Below are positions 24,954 through 32,278 of a stretch of DNA of 64,000 bases, in pieces. Below the pieces are notes generated by a model, which was not told the DNA's origin, did not search any database, and worked only from the letters and a program-made list of their open reading frames with translations. Source of the DNA: Streptomyces griseus (GTDB lineage Bacteria; Actinomycetota; Actinomycetes; Streptomycetales; Streptomycetaceae); the NCBI RefSeq assembly GCF_900460065.1, contig NZ_UAVD01000028.1:416291-480290 (forward strand). The letters are read 5' to 3'. The stretch's first letter is position 1. Each line of letters opens with the position of its first letter. The position numbers were made by a program, and so were the translations under genes.

Positions 24954-25570
24954 CCGCGACGACCGTACGGCTCACCGAGCACGCCCCGCAGCGCGGAGTC
25001 CGCCGGACCGGAGCCACCCTGCTGCACCCCGACCGCCCGCTGCGGGTCGTCGACGAGCACCTGCGCGTCCGGCTCCAGGCCGCGCATCCGATGCCGCTCC
25101 TGGCGGACGTCCTGGTGGCCGAGGTCCCGTCGGGGGCGTGGCCGCCGTACGGGAGCCCCCTCGGCTACGCCGCCGAACTCGCCGACTGCCACCCCGGCGC
25201 CCTGGTCGTCGCCGTCTACCGGGGCCCGCGCTGCTGGCTGCGGCTGGGCGGCCGGCCAGGGCTGCTCGTCCGCGGGCCCGGAGGGCCGGTGCAGCCCTGG
25301 GCGGTATGGGCCTCGGTCGCCCACGTCTGGCTGGTGGCGGGCCTGGACCCGGCCGCGTTCGACCCGGCCGCCGTACAGGTCGTCAGGACCGTACGCGACT
25401 ACGCGCCGGACCCGCGCCGATCGTCCCCGGACGGGTCCGGCGCCGGGGGCGCGGGCGGGGAGTCCGCCGTCCCCGGCGACTCCAGCGCGCCGAGCCGGGC
25501 CGCCGCCCCGACGGCCTCCGCCGACCGCGACCGGCCGACGGAGCCGTACAGGGACACCGCCTCCCGGTAG
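24950..25570 (+). CDS. Unknown protein coupled to the GT-B-like gene
   Basis: This encodes 206 residues from ATG 24950, overlapping the previous stop by 4 nt and preceded by GGAGGG. Residues 1-150 look globular (PPYGSPLGYAAELADCHPG, VVAVYRGPRCWLRLGG, PWAVWASVAHVWLVAGLDP). The last 55 residues are Gly/Ala/Ser/Pro-rich and are read through the 3' end of the convergent NB-ARC gene, a 172-nt overlap. The two genes share wobble positions in that overlap, so GC3 cannot tell which tail is real. No family is recognised; coupling suggests it works with the GT-B-like protein. Confidence 0.65.
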   Translation: MTATTVRLTEHAPQRGVRRTGATLLHPDRPLRVVDEHLRVRLQAAHPMPLLADVLVAEVPSGAWPPYGSPLGYAAELADCHPGALVVAVYRGPRCWLRLGGRPGLLVRGPGGPVQPWAVWASVAHVWLVAGLDPAAFDPAAVQVVRTVRDYAPDPRRSSPDGSGAGGAGGESAVPGDSSAPSRAAAPTASADRDRPTEPYRDTASR

Positions 25571-27639
25571 TACTGCCGGGCCTGCCACGGTTGCCCGCGC
25601 CGCTCGGAGAGCCGGGCCAGGCCTCCGAGCACATGGGCGGTCTCGAAGCCGGCCGCCTCCGCCCGCAAGGCGGACAGCGCGGTCGACAGCTCCGCCTCGG
25701 CCCGCTCCAGCCGGCCGAGGCCCACGCAGGCCCGGCCGGTCAGGCCGGCGGCACGCGCCGCGTTGTACGTGTCGCCGGCCGCCTCCAGCGTGAGGCGGGC
25801 GGCCTCGGCCTCGACGGCGGCGGTCTCGTACCGCTCCTGGGCCAGGGCGATGTCGGCCAGATTGAACCGGGCCAGCGCACCGGCCCGGAGATCGCCGTGG
25901 GCGGGCAGCTCCGCTGCCGCGCGGGCGAAGAACTCGGCCGCGCGGTCCCGCTGCCCGAGCCGCTGGTGGGCCAGCCCCCGGTAGTTCAACGTCCTGGCGT
26001 GCCCGAGGGCGTCGCCGCGCTCCAGGAAGGCGGCGGCGGCCCGCTCGAACATGGCCAGCCCCTCGGCGTGTTCGCCGGTGGCCAGCATCCCCAGGGCGCC
26101 CGAGGTCAGCATCCGGCAGGAGGCCTCACCGTTCCCCGCCTCCTCGGCGGCCAGCAGCCCCTCCCGGTGCGCCTCGATCCACTCGCGGTACAGCTTGCGG
26201 CGCGGGAACAGCGGCCACAGCGCGTCGGTCAGCTGCCAGGCGAGCTCCGGAGCGCCCATCGGGCGCGCGAGACGGACCACCGCCATCAGGTTGGGCAGCT
26301 CCCGCTCCAGCCAGTCCAGTGCCGCTTCCGCGGCCGTCTGTCCGCCGACGGGACCGAAGTCCTCCTCCGCGACGGACTCCGCTGCCACGCCCCGCCCGAA
26401 ATCCCGTTCCGGACCGACGCGTCCGGGCTCGATGATCTCCTCGGCCCGGCCGGCGGCGGCGAGGTAGTGGCGGCCGACGCGCAGCAACGCGGCGGCCCGT
26501 TCGTCGCCGCTCTCGTCCTGAGCGGCCCGTTCGGCGGCGTGCAGCCGCACCAGATCGTGGAACCGGTAACGCTCGCCCCCCGACGCCTCGGCGACGTCGA
26601 CGAGCAGATTCGCGTCGTGCAACGCGTCGAGCGCCTCGGCGGCGTCCCCGCCCAGCAGCGTCCGCGCCACCGGGGCGCCGAACTCCCTGCCGGGGTGGAG
26701 CCCCAGCAGCCGGTAGAGGCGGGCCGCCCTGGGCGGCAGGCCCTGGTAGGAGAGGTCCAGCGCCGCCCGCACGTCGTGGTCGCCCTCTATCGCCAGTGCC
26801 TCCAGCCGTTCGTGCTCCTCGGACAGGGCCCGGACCATCGCGGTGATGCCCTGCTTCGGGCGGGCCGCCAGCCGCGCCCCGGCGATGCGCACCGCGAGCG
26901 GCAGCCCCGCGCAGAGCGCGACGAGGGCCCGCGCCTCCTCGGGCTGGGCGGCGACCCGGCCGTCGGCGAGGGTCGCTTCGAGGAGTTCGACCGCCGCCTC
27001 GGGGGAGAGGGGCTCCAGATGGATCACATGCCCCCCGTCGAGGCTCAGCCCCGGCATCCTCCGGCGGCTGGTCACCGCGGTCACGCTCTGTCCCGCCGGC
27101 AGCAGCGGCCGTACCTGCGCCGCGGTCGCCGCGTCGTCCAGGAGCACCACGAGCTGCCGGTCGGCCGTCAACGACCGGTAGAGCGCGACCCGTTCACCCA
27201 GCGTCGGAGGCACCTGGCCGCTCGGAACACCCAGCGCCCGCAGGAACCGGGCCACGACCTCGCCGGGGTCGGCGGGGCCGTCCGGCGCCTGCGCGCCGAG
27301 GTCGGCGTACAGCTGGCCGCCGGGAAAGTGCGGGCGCAGGGTGTGCAGCCAGGCCAGCGCGACCGCGGTCTTCCCCACCCCTCCCAGCCCGCTCACCGCC
27401 GCCAGCGTGGGATGCCCGTCCTCCGTGGCCCGGTCCCGGTGCGCCTCCAGGGCGCGGATCTCGTCCGTGCGGTCGGTGATCCGGACCGAGGGCGGTAACT
27501 GCCAGGGCGGCGGCACCACCTCACGCGCCCCGCCCCCGGAGACATGGATCCCGCCGTGCACACTTCCCGTCTGCACCACGAAGCCGTGGACCGTGCCGCT
27601 CAGTTCGTTGGCATTCGTGCTGTGCTCGTGCCCCCGCAT
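25399..27639 (-). CDS. NB-ARC/TPR STAND protein with RHIM-like N-terminal motif
   Basis: This encodes 746 residues from ATG 27639, with GGAGGGGG upstream. Residues 12-33 carry a G-x-V-H-G-x-V-V-Q-T-G-x-V-H-G-G-I-H motif, resembling the short amyloid (RHIM-like) signalling motifs found at the N-termini of bacterial NLR-like proteins. The NB-ARC P-loop follows (SGLGGVGKTAVAL, Lys90), with Walker B LVVLLDDA and a GLPLAVRIAG element. A winged-helix region and about six TPR-like helical pairs complete it. No DNA-binding domain is seen, so it may signal by oligomerising rather than bind promoters. A TTA codon at residue 48 (27498-27496) predicts bldA dependence. It overlaps the convergent gene by 172 nt. 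The family call is firm; the amyloid role is inference. Confidence 0.88.
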   Translation of the reverse strand: MRGHEHSTNANELSGTVHGFVVQTGSVHGGIHVSGGGAREVVPPPWQLPPSVRITDRTDEIRALEAHRDRATEDGHPTLAAVSGLGGVGKTAVALAWLHTLRPHFPGGQLYADLGAQAPDGPADPGEVVARFLRALGVPSGQVPPTLGERVALYRSLTADRQLVVLLDDAATAAQVRPLLPAGQSVTAVTSRRRMPGLSLDGGHVIHLEPLSPEAAVELLEATLADGRVAAQPEEARALVALCAGLPLAVRIAGARLAARPKQGITAMVRALSEEHERLEALAIEGDHDVRAALDLSYQGLPPRAARLYRLLGLHPGREFGAPVARTLLGGDAAEALDALHDANLLVDVAEASGGERYRFHDLVRLHAAERAAQDESGDERAAALLRVGRHYLAAAGRAEEIIEPGRVGPERDFGRGVAAESVAEEDFGPVGGQTAAEAALDWLERELPNLMAVVRLARPMGAPELAWQLTDALWPLFPRRKLYREWIEAHREGLLAAEEAGNGEASCRMLTSGALGMLATGEHAEGLAMFERAAAAFLERGDALGHARTLNYRGLAHQRLGQRDRAAEFFARAAAELPAHGDLRAGALARFNLADIALAQERYETAAVEAEAARLTLEAAGDTYNAARAAGLTGRACVGLGRLERAEAELSTALSALRAEAAGFETAHVLGGLARLSERRGQPWQARQYYREAVSLYGSVGRSRSAEAVGAAARLGALESPGTADSPPAPPAPDPSGDDRRGSGA

Positions 27640-28040
27640 GCGTCCCCCTCCGGACAGCCGAGTACCAGCTTCCACCAGACATCCTTTCCGTACAGGCGCT
27701 CGATACCCGGCCCCACGGCTATCGGCTCCGGCCGGACCGAGTGCGCTTCCGAGCACGCGATGCCGCTGGCATATGCCCCTGGTATTTACGTACCCAGACG
27801 TGACGGTACGCGCGCTCTGTGCCTGTCCGGTCCGTTCGGATGTTCTCCGTCTTCCCGACCACCTTTTGTGGCAACGTAGTTCGACTCGCGCCGCGCGTGT
27901 TCGGACGGGCGGGCGGCCGTGCGGGGCACGGGTTCCGGCCCGGCCTCTTCACAGGTTCTCCGCCCTCCGCACCGCACGGTGTGGGACCGTGGATCGACTG
28001 ATGATCCGGGCGCCCGGGCATCCGTGTAGGGGGGATCCTC
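27640..28040. promoter_or_regulatory. Divergent control region, NB-ARC gene and small lipoprotein gene
   Basis: This 401-bp gap has no convincing gene. It holds a less GC-rich tract around 27765-27800 with the imperfect palindrome TGGTATTTACGTACCCA, and another around 27855-27885 (TTTTGTGGCAACGTAG). These are the likeliest promoter or operator positions. No clear -35/-10 pair could be fixed. Confidence 0.35.
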
Positions 28041-28364
28041 ATGCGACTTCGTACCGCCGCGGCCTCGGCCGCGCTCGTCCTGTGCGCCGCGGCGGGCGCG
28101 GCGGCCTGTTCGTCCTCGCCGGACGCGGCGGACGCCGAACGCACCACCTCCCGCACCGGGCCGGCGTCCGTGGAGGGGCTCGCGGAGAGCGTCGAGACCG
28201 GAAAGCGTCAGGCGGCCCCGCCCGAGCTGAACGGCCAGAGCGTGCCCGGTCCCGAGAAGTGCGCCACCTCCGTCGCCGAGATCCCGGCGGACTGCGCCGT
28301 CGACCCCTCGTTCGCGGAGTCCACCGAGGGGGAGCGGGCCGCCGAGCCGCCCACCCTGCCGTGA
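28041..28364 (+). CDS. Small exported protein, possible lipoprotein
   Basis: This encodes 107 residues from ATG 28041, with AGGGGGGAT upstream. A basic start and an Ala-rich hydrophobic core end in AGAAACSSS. Cys23 would be the lipidated residue, although the lipobox is weak (Ala at -3). The mature part is hydrophilic, with one possible disulphide pair (EKCAT and ADCAV), and has no recognised domain. It is followed by a very strong palindromic terminator. It may be monocistronic. Confidence 0.65.
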   Translation: MRLRTAAASAALVLCAAAGAAACSSSPDAADAERTTSRTGPASVEGLAESVETGKRQAAPPELNGQSVPGPEKCATSVAEIPADCAVDPSFAESTEGERAAEPPTLP

Positions 28365-28394
28365 GACCCCGCCCGTGAACGGGTGAGAGCGAGC

Positions 28395-28442
28395 CGCCGC
28401 AGGGGGCGGGCACACACCGGTGTGTGCCCGCCCCCTGCGGCG
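28395..28442. terminator. 48-bp perfect palindrome, probable bidirectional terminator
   Basis: Two 24-bp arms, the left beginning CGCCGCAGGGGGCGGGCACA and the right its exact complement, meet with no spacer at 28418/28419. It begins 31 bp after the stop of the small lipoprotein gene. As RNA it forms an exceptionally stable hairpin. As DNA it could extrude a cruciform. Nothing else in the window is as long and exact. Confidence 0.75.
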
Positions 28443-28620
28443 TGTCCGCACCGCCCGCGCGACCGACCGCGCGCGCCCGGCCCGGATCGCTGAGGCACCG
28501 GGGGCACTCGCGTCACAGAAGCCCCTTCCATCCGTCACAGCGATCTCTTAGTCTCACACTCTGTTCACCATGGGTAAGGAATGATCTCGTCACAGAGGTC
28601 AGGCGCGGGGGTTGTGAAGT

Positions 28621-29184
28621 ATGCGTGAAAACTGGCGCGCGAAGCTGAGCGTGCTCGCCGGAGCGTCGGCGCTCGCCCTCTCGGCCGTCACCGCCACGCC
28701 GGCGCAGGCCGACGACGCCCCCGCGGCACCCCTGGAAGTGCAGCTGCCCGCCGACGTGAGCATCGTCGAAGGCGTCACCCCGGAGCCCGGCACGGAGATC
28801 CCCTTCCCGGTGGAAGGGACGGAGACGGCGGGAGCGCCGGGCGCGGTGGTCTCCGCCAAGGCCGCGCCGCCGGCCAACACCTGCGTGGGCTCGACCTCCG
28901 CCTTCGGTTCCACCGGGTGTTTCCAGTACAACGGCGACGTCGTCTGGGCGGGCGACACGAAGAAGGACGGCATGTCCGCCGCCATCGGGATCTACACCGA
29001 CTACGGGCGCGCCGAAGCGGTCTGCGTCAACAGGCTCGGCGTGAACACCTGGGCGACCTGCGACAAGGACTACCGCGAGAGCGGGAACGTACGTCTGCGC
29101 GCCCTGCGCTACGACGGCGACACCGGCAAGTTCTACCAGCCCGAGGGCTGGTCCGGCTGGATCCCGGTCGACGGCAGGTACTGA
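28621..29184 (+). CDS. Secreted protein of unknown function
   Basis: This encodes 187 residues from ATG 28621. A Sec signal peptide ends near TPAQA-DD. An acidic Pro-rich segment (about 32-75) follows, which may be a propeptide. The C-terminal domain has four cysteines (NTCVG, TGCFQ, AVCVN, ATCDK) and many aromatic residues, fitting a small disulphide-stabilised beta fold. The ribosome site is weak. It is convergent with the large membrane protein at 29243. No family is recognised; a secreted binding or inhibitor role is possible but not shown. Confidence 0.7.
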   Translation: MRENWRAKLSVLAGASALALSAVTATPAQADDAPAAPLEVQLPADVSIVEGVTPEPGTEIPFPVEGTETAGAPGAVVSAKAAPPANTCVGSTSAFGSTGCFQYNGDVVWAGDTKKDGMSAAIGIYTDYGRAEAVCVNRLGVNTWATCDKDYRESGNVRLRALRYDGDTGKFYQPEGWSGWIPVDGRY

Positions 29185-29200
29185 CCCCGCCACCCCGGGC

Positions 29201-29227
29201 GGGCGACCTGAACCGATCCGGTCGCCC
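29201..29227. terminator. Bidirectional stem-loop between convergent genes
   Basis: GGGCGACC (29201-29208) pairs with GGTCGCCC (29220-29227) around an 11-nt loop. It lies 16 bp from one stop codon and 15 bp from the other. Confidence 0.6.
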
Positions 29228-29242
29228 CGGGGCCAGGGCCGC

Positions 29243-31078
29243 TCACCGGGGTGCGTCGGGCCCCTTCCGCGGCAGCGTCCGCGCACCGCTCGTCGTCGCC
29301 CGGGCGTCGGCGCCGATGGCGAAAGTGCTGTCCACGACCGCGTCGATGTTGACGCCGCCGTTGGTGATGTAGACGACCTTCTGCGCGAATTCCCCGGTTT
29401 GGTAACCGGCTTCGGACAGCGCTTCCTTCACCCCGTAGGCGATGCGGTCCTGGACGCTTTTCAGGTAGCGGTCGACGTCCATGCGGTGGAAGAGCGACCC
29501 GACGGGCTCGGAGGCGAGTTCGCGGACCGACAGGGCGGGACCGTCGGTCCCGGCGCCGTCGGCCTCACCGGTGAGCCGGCGCCAGCCGCGTACGAGGTGG
29601 CGGCCGAGCGTCATCAGGGACTGTCCTGGCGCCCCGGCCACCAGGGTGAAGATGTGCACGGTCCTGCCGAAGGCGTTCATATCGGCGAAGCGATAGGCGA
29701 GATGGTCGGCGTCCTTGAAGTCGGCCCGAACCGGCAGGAGCGCGTGCGGGGCGATCTCCAGCATCAGCATCCGGCCCTGCGTGTGGACGCGTACGAAGAC
29801 CGTGACGACCAGCCCCTCCTCCCAGCCGTCCACGCTGACCCGCAGGAAGTGCCGCCGCTTCTCCCCGCCTTCCTCCACGGCCCGCGCCCGGTGCGCCTCG
29901 AAGGAGGCCCGGTCGTACGGGGTCTCCTCACGGTGTTGCAGGCCTTCCATCGGCAGCAGCACGCACTCGTCGATCCGCAGATGACGCAGTCGGTCCCGTA
30001 CGGCCTGGCCACCCCCCTCGACGGACTCCGCCACCTCGCGCAGCTGCTCGATGAAGGGGCGCATCGCGGCGAGGACCGTCGCGTTGCCGAGGGGCCGCCT
30101 CTCCCTCGTTCCGTTCGGCCGCAGTTCGACCGCCAGGACCCAGGGGTCCTGGGCGGTGCCGGCGCCGCAGAAGGGGTGTGCCTCGTGGTACATCACCAGC
30201 GGGGAGTGCTGTTCGAGCCGGATGCGGCGGGTGACCCGGAGGAAACGGCGTCCCTGGAACCGCTCGGCCCGGTCGACGGCCGTGCTCGCGAAGCCCCGCC
30301 GGGACAGTTCGCCGCGCAGCACGCGCACGAAGTGCAGCTCCTGCCCGGCGACGCACGCCCCCAGCGCCAGCAGCACGCCGAGCGAGACCCACGCCTTCCA
30401 CGGCCGGATGTCGGGGGTCACCGCGTTCAGCACGGCGAGCGGGACGGAGTCGTCGTCGGACGTGGTTTCGGCGTCGGTGCCCTGTGTGGTTCCGGTGTCG
30501 ACGCCCGGGGTGCTCCCGGTGTCGACGCCCGGGGTGCTCCCGGCCTCGACGCCGGTCGGCCTCCCGGCCCCGGCCTCCGGTTGTGGAACCTTTCCCAGCC
30601 CCTGGGCCACGCTGTAGACCACCAGATAGGCCAGGAGCAGCCGCCCGATCCAGCGCATGAGGAACAACGGCAGGCGCCGATAGCCCGGCGAGGCGCCGGC
30701 GTTGGCCCTGATCGCCTTGCCGATCGTCATCAGCAGACCGGGAACCACGAGCACCAGCAACCAGAGGGAGACCGTCGCGCCGATCACCATGAGCAGGACG
30801 ACCGCGACCGCCCAGGCCAGCTCGACCCGCCGGGCACGCAGCGCGTGAGCCAGCACGCGGGCGGCGTCGAACCCGAACGAAGGTGCCACCACCCGCTCTT
30901 GGCTCAGATACAGCTCGTCGATCACCTGATCGCGGTACCCGGCGTCCAGATAGGTTCCCGTGCAGAGAAGGCGGGTCGCCTCGCTCACCCGCGGAGCGGT
31001 GGACGGCGGCCGTGCGGCGTTTGCCGGCGCCTGCCGGGGCCGCGGTGGCACGTGGTTGGTGCTCAAAGTGCTCCTCAC
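29243..31078 (-). CDS. Large membrane protein of unknown function
   Basis: This encodes 611 residues from GTG 31078; a TTG at 31066 directly after GAGGAG is a good alternative. Hydrophobic helices lie at about 88-125 (two), 140-162 and 230-250. A linker between the third and fourth contains the octapeptide repeat STPGVDTG twice, followed by acidic DDD. The C-terminal 350 residues are cytoplasmic or outer, mixed alpha/beta, with HPFCGAG and ending VNIDAVVDSTFAIGADA. No known domain is evident. The gene is flanked by exported-protein genes on one side and tRNA-Arg on the other. Confidence 0.75.
   Translation of the reverse strand: MRSTLSTNHVPPRPRQAPANAARPPSTAPRVSEATRLLCTGTYLDAGYRDQVIDELYLSQERVVAPSFGFDAARVLAHALRARRVELAWAVAVVLLMVIGATVSLWLLVLVVPGLLMTIGKAIRANAGASPGYRRLPLFLMRWIGRLLLAYLVVYSVAQGLGKVPQPEAGAGRPTGVEAGSTPGVDTGSTPGVDTGTTQGTDAETTSDDDSVPLAVLNAVTPDIRPWKAWVSLGVLLALGACVAGQELHFVRVLRGELSRRGFASTAVDRAERFQGRRFLRVTRRIRLEQHSPLVMYHEAHPFCGAGTAQDPWVLAVELRPNGTRERRPLGNATVLAAMRPFIEQLREVAESVEGGGQAVRDRLRHLRIDECVLLPMEGLQHREETPYDRASFEAHRARAVEEGGEKRRHFLRVSVDGWEEGLVVTVFVRVHTQGRMLMLEIAPHALLPVRADFKDADHLAYRFADMNAFGRTVHIFTLVAGAPGQSLMTLGRHLVRGWRRLTGEADGAGTDGPALSVRELASEPVGSLFHRMDVDRYLKSVQDRIAYGVKEALSEAGYQTGEFAQKVVYITNGGVNIDAVVDSTFAIGADARATTSGARTLPRKGPDAPR
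30495..30542. repeat. In-gene 24-bp exact tandem repeat
   Basis: GTGTCGACGCCCGGGGTGCT plus CCCG occurs twice back to back (30495-30518 and 30519-30542), flanked by imperfect copies. It encodes the octapeptide repeat in the linker of the 29243-31078 protein, so copy number may vary between strains. Confidence 0.8.
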
Positions 31079-31308
31079 CGAAAAGCCTTGCGAAATAGGT
31101 CAGTTCAGTGCTTCGAGTCTAGGGCGGGGGCGTCCGGGACCGATGAGAAGCAGACACCCCGCCGTGTCGCGGACGGCCCGCACGCGTGCCCTCGGACTCC
31201 GCCCGACGCCGACGCGTGCATCGGCCCGACCGTCACCGTCGGGACTCCGGACGCGCCTCGGGCGCCGTGGCCGATGGCCGTTCTCCGGCCGCCCATGAGG
31301 AGCCCCAC

Positions 31309-31354
31309 GAGAAGCTCCGGGAGGAGCCCCGGGGAGAAGCTCCGGGAGGAGCCC
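31309..31354. repeat. 21-bp direct repeats beside tRNA-Arg
   Basis: GAGAAGCTCCGGGAGGAGCC plus C occurs at 31309-31329 and 31334-31354. Partial copies (CATGAGGAGCCC) lie on either side. The region 31079-31421 has no convincing gene. Confidence 0.7.
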
Positions 31355-31421
31355 ATGAGAACAGGCCCCCCGATCCGGCGAAATGCCTGATCAGAGGGCC
31401 TGAATGGCACCTGAATCACGG

Positions 31422-31493
31422 TGCCCCCGGCAGGATTCGAACCTGCGCACCCGGCTCCGGAGGCCGATGCTCTATCCCCTGAGCTACGGGGGC
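31422..31493 (-). tRNA. tRNA-Arg, anticodon CCG
   Basis: On the minus strand the 72-nt cloverleaf begins GCCCCCGTAGCTCAGGGG. It has a 7-bp acceptor stem (GCCCCCG/CGGGGGC), anticodon loop CTCCGGA (anticodon CCG, reading CGG), T arm GGTTCGAATCC and discriminator A. The 3' CCA is not encoded. CGG is a common Arg codon in Streptomyces. No integrase or duplicated 3' end is seen beside it, so the site is not visibly occupied by a mobile element. Confidence 0.95.
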
Positions 31494-31672
31494 GTATCGC
31501 GGTGTTGCTCTGCGACGGGTGAAACACTACCAGCTCCCGCAGGGTGTCCGTGAACAGGTATTCCGCCGTGCCGACGCCGCGCTTCCGTCCCCGCCCGGGC
31601 GGGCGCGGAAGCGATGGCCACCCGTCCGGGGCGGAAGTGGACAAAACCCGGACGCCGCACCTCCGGCCGACC

Positions 31673-31678
31673 TACTCT
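31673..31678 (+). promoter_or_regulatory. -10 box of a probable leaderless transcript
   Basis: TACTCT ends 6 nt before GTG 31685. The AAGG that abuts the GTG is too close to act as a ribosome site. Confidence 0.45.
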
Positions 31679-31684
31679 CGAAGG

Positions 31685-32119
31685 GTGTCAGGGGCGTACG
31701 GCCGCGTGCTTGTTGTCGACGACAACAAGGTCATCCGGCAGCTGATCAGGGTCAATCTCGAGCTGGAGGGCTTCGAGGTCGTGACCGCGGCCGATGGTGT
31801 CGAGTGCCTGGACCTGGTCGAGCGGGTCCGTCCCGACGCGATCACCCTCGACGTCGTGATGCCCCGGCTGGACGGTCTGGAGACCGCCACCCGGCTGCGC
31901 TCCGACCCCCGCACCCGCCGCCTTCCCATCGCCGTCATCAGCGCCTGTACGCCCTACGAGGTCGACGCGGGTGTGGCGGCCGGAGTCGACGCGTTCCTGG
32001 CGAAGCCGTTCGAGCCGAGCGAGCTGGTGCGGATCATGCGGCGGCTGGTGACGGGGGAGGAGGAGCCCTCGCTGGACGGCCGGCGCGGTGCCGGGCGGGC
32101 GGGGAGCGCCACCGGCTGA
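31685..32119 (+). CDS. Orphan single-domain response regulator
   Basis: This encodes 144 residues from GTG 31685. It is a receiver domain with all key residues: Asp12-Asp13, phospho-acceptor Asp56 (ITLDVVMP), Ser86 (AVISAC) and Lys107 (FLAKPFEP). There is no output domain; the last 25 residues are a Gly/Ala/Arg-rich tail. No kinase is adjacent. CheY-like stand-alone receivers act by protein contact or as phosphate relays. Position next to tRNA-Arg and nrtL matches the Streptomyces core order I remember. A hairpin terminator follows. Confidence 0.88.
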   Translation: MSGAYGRVLVVDDNKVIRQLIRVNLELEGFEVVTAADGVECLDLVERVRPDAITLDVVMPRLDGLETATRLRSDPRTRRLPIAVISACTPYEVDAGVAAGVDAFLAKPFEPSELVRIMRRLVTGEEEPSLDGRRGAGRAGSATG

Positions 32120-32141
32120 CCGGGGCGGCGAACGGGGTCCG

Positions 32142-32173
32142 GACCGGCCGGGGCGGTGCCGCCGGGGCCGGTC
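32142..32173 (+). terminator. Nested stem-loop after the receiver gene
   Basis: GACCGGCC (32142-32149) pairs with GGCCGGTC (32166-32173), and inside GGCGG pairs with CCGCC around a TG loop. It lies 22 nt after the stop codon. Confidence 0.55.
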
Positions 32174-32266
32174 GGCCGGGATGGGGACAGGCGTCAAGAG
32201 GCCGTCGGGCGGGGCCGGACCGACCGGATGGCGAAACGGGGTCGCGAAGTGCCCCCCTCTCTCACC

Positions 32267-32272
32267 TACGCT
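32267..32272 (+). promoter_or_regulatory. -10 box of a probable leaderless nrtL transcript
   Basis: TACGCT ends 6 nt before GTG 32279, and no ribosome site is present. Confidence 0.5.
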
Positions 32273-32278
32273 TGACCC

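Noticed and set aside
31079..31500. Integrated element at tRNA-Arg
   Set aside because: No integrase gene and no duplicated tRNA 3' end nearby; the flanking repeats are not attachment-like.
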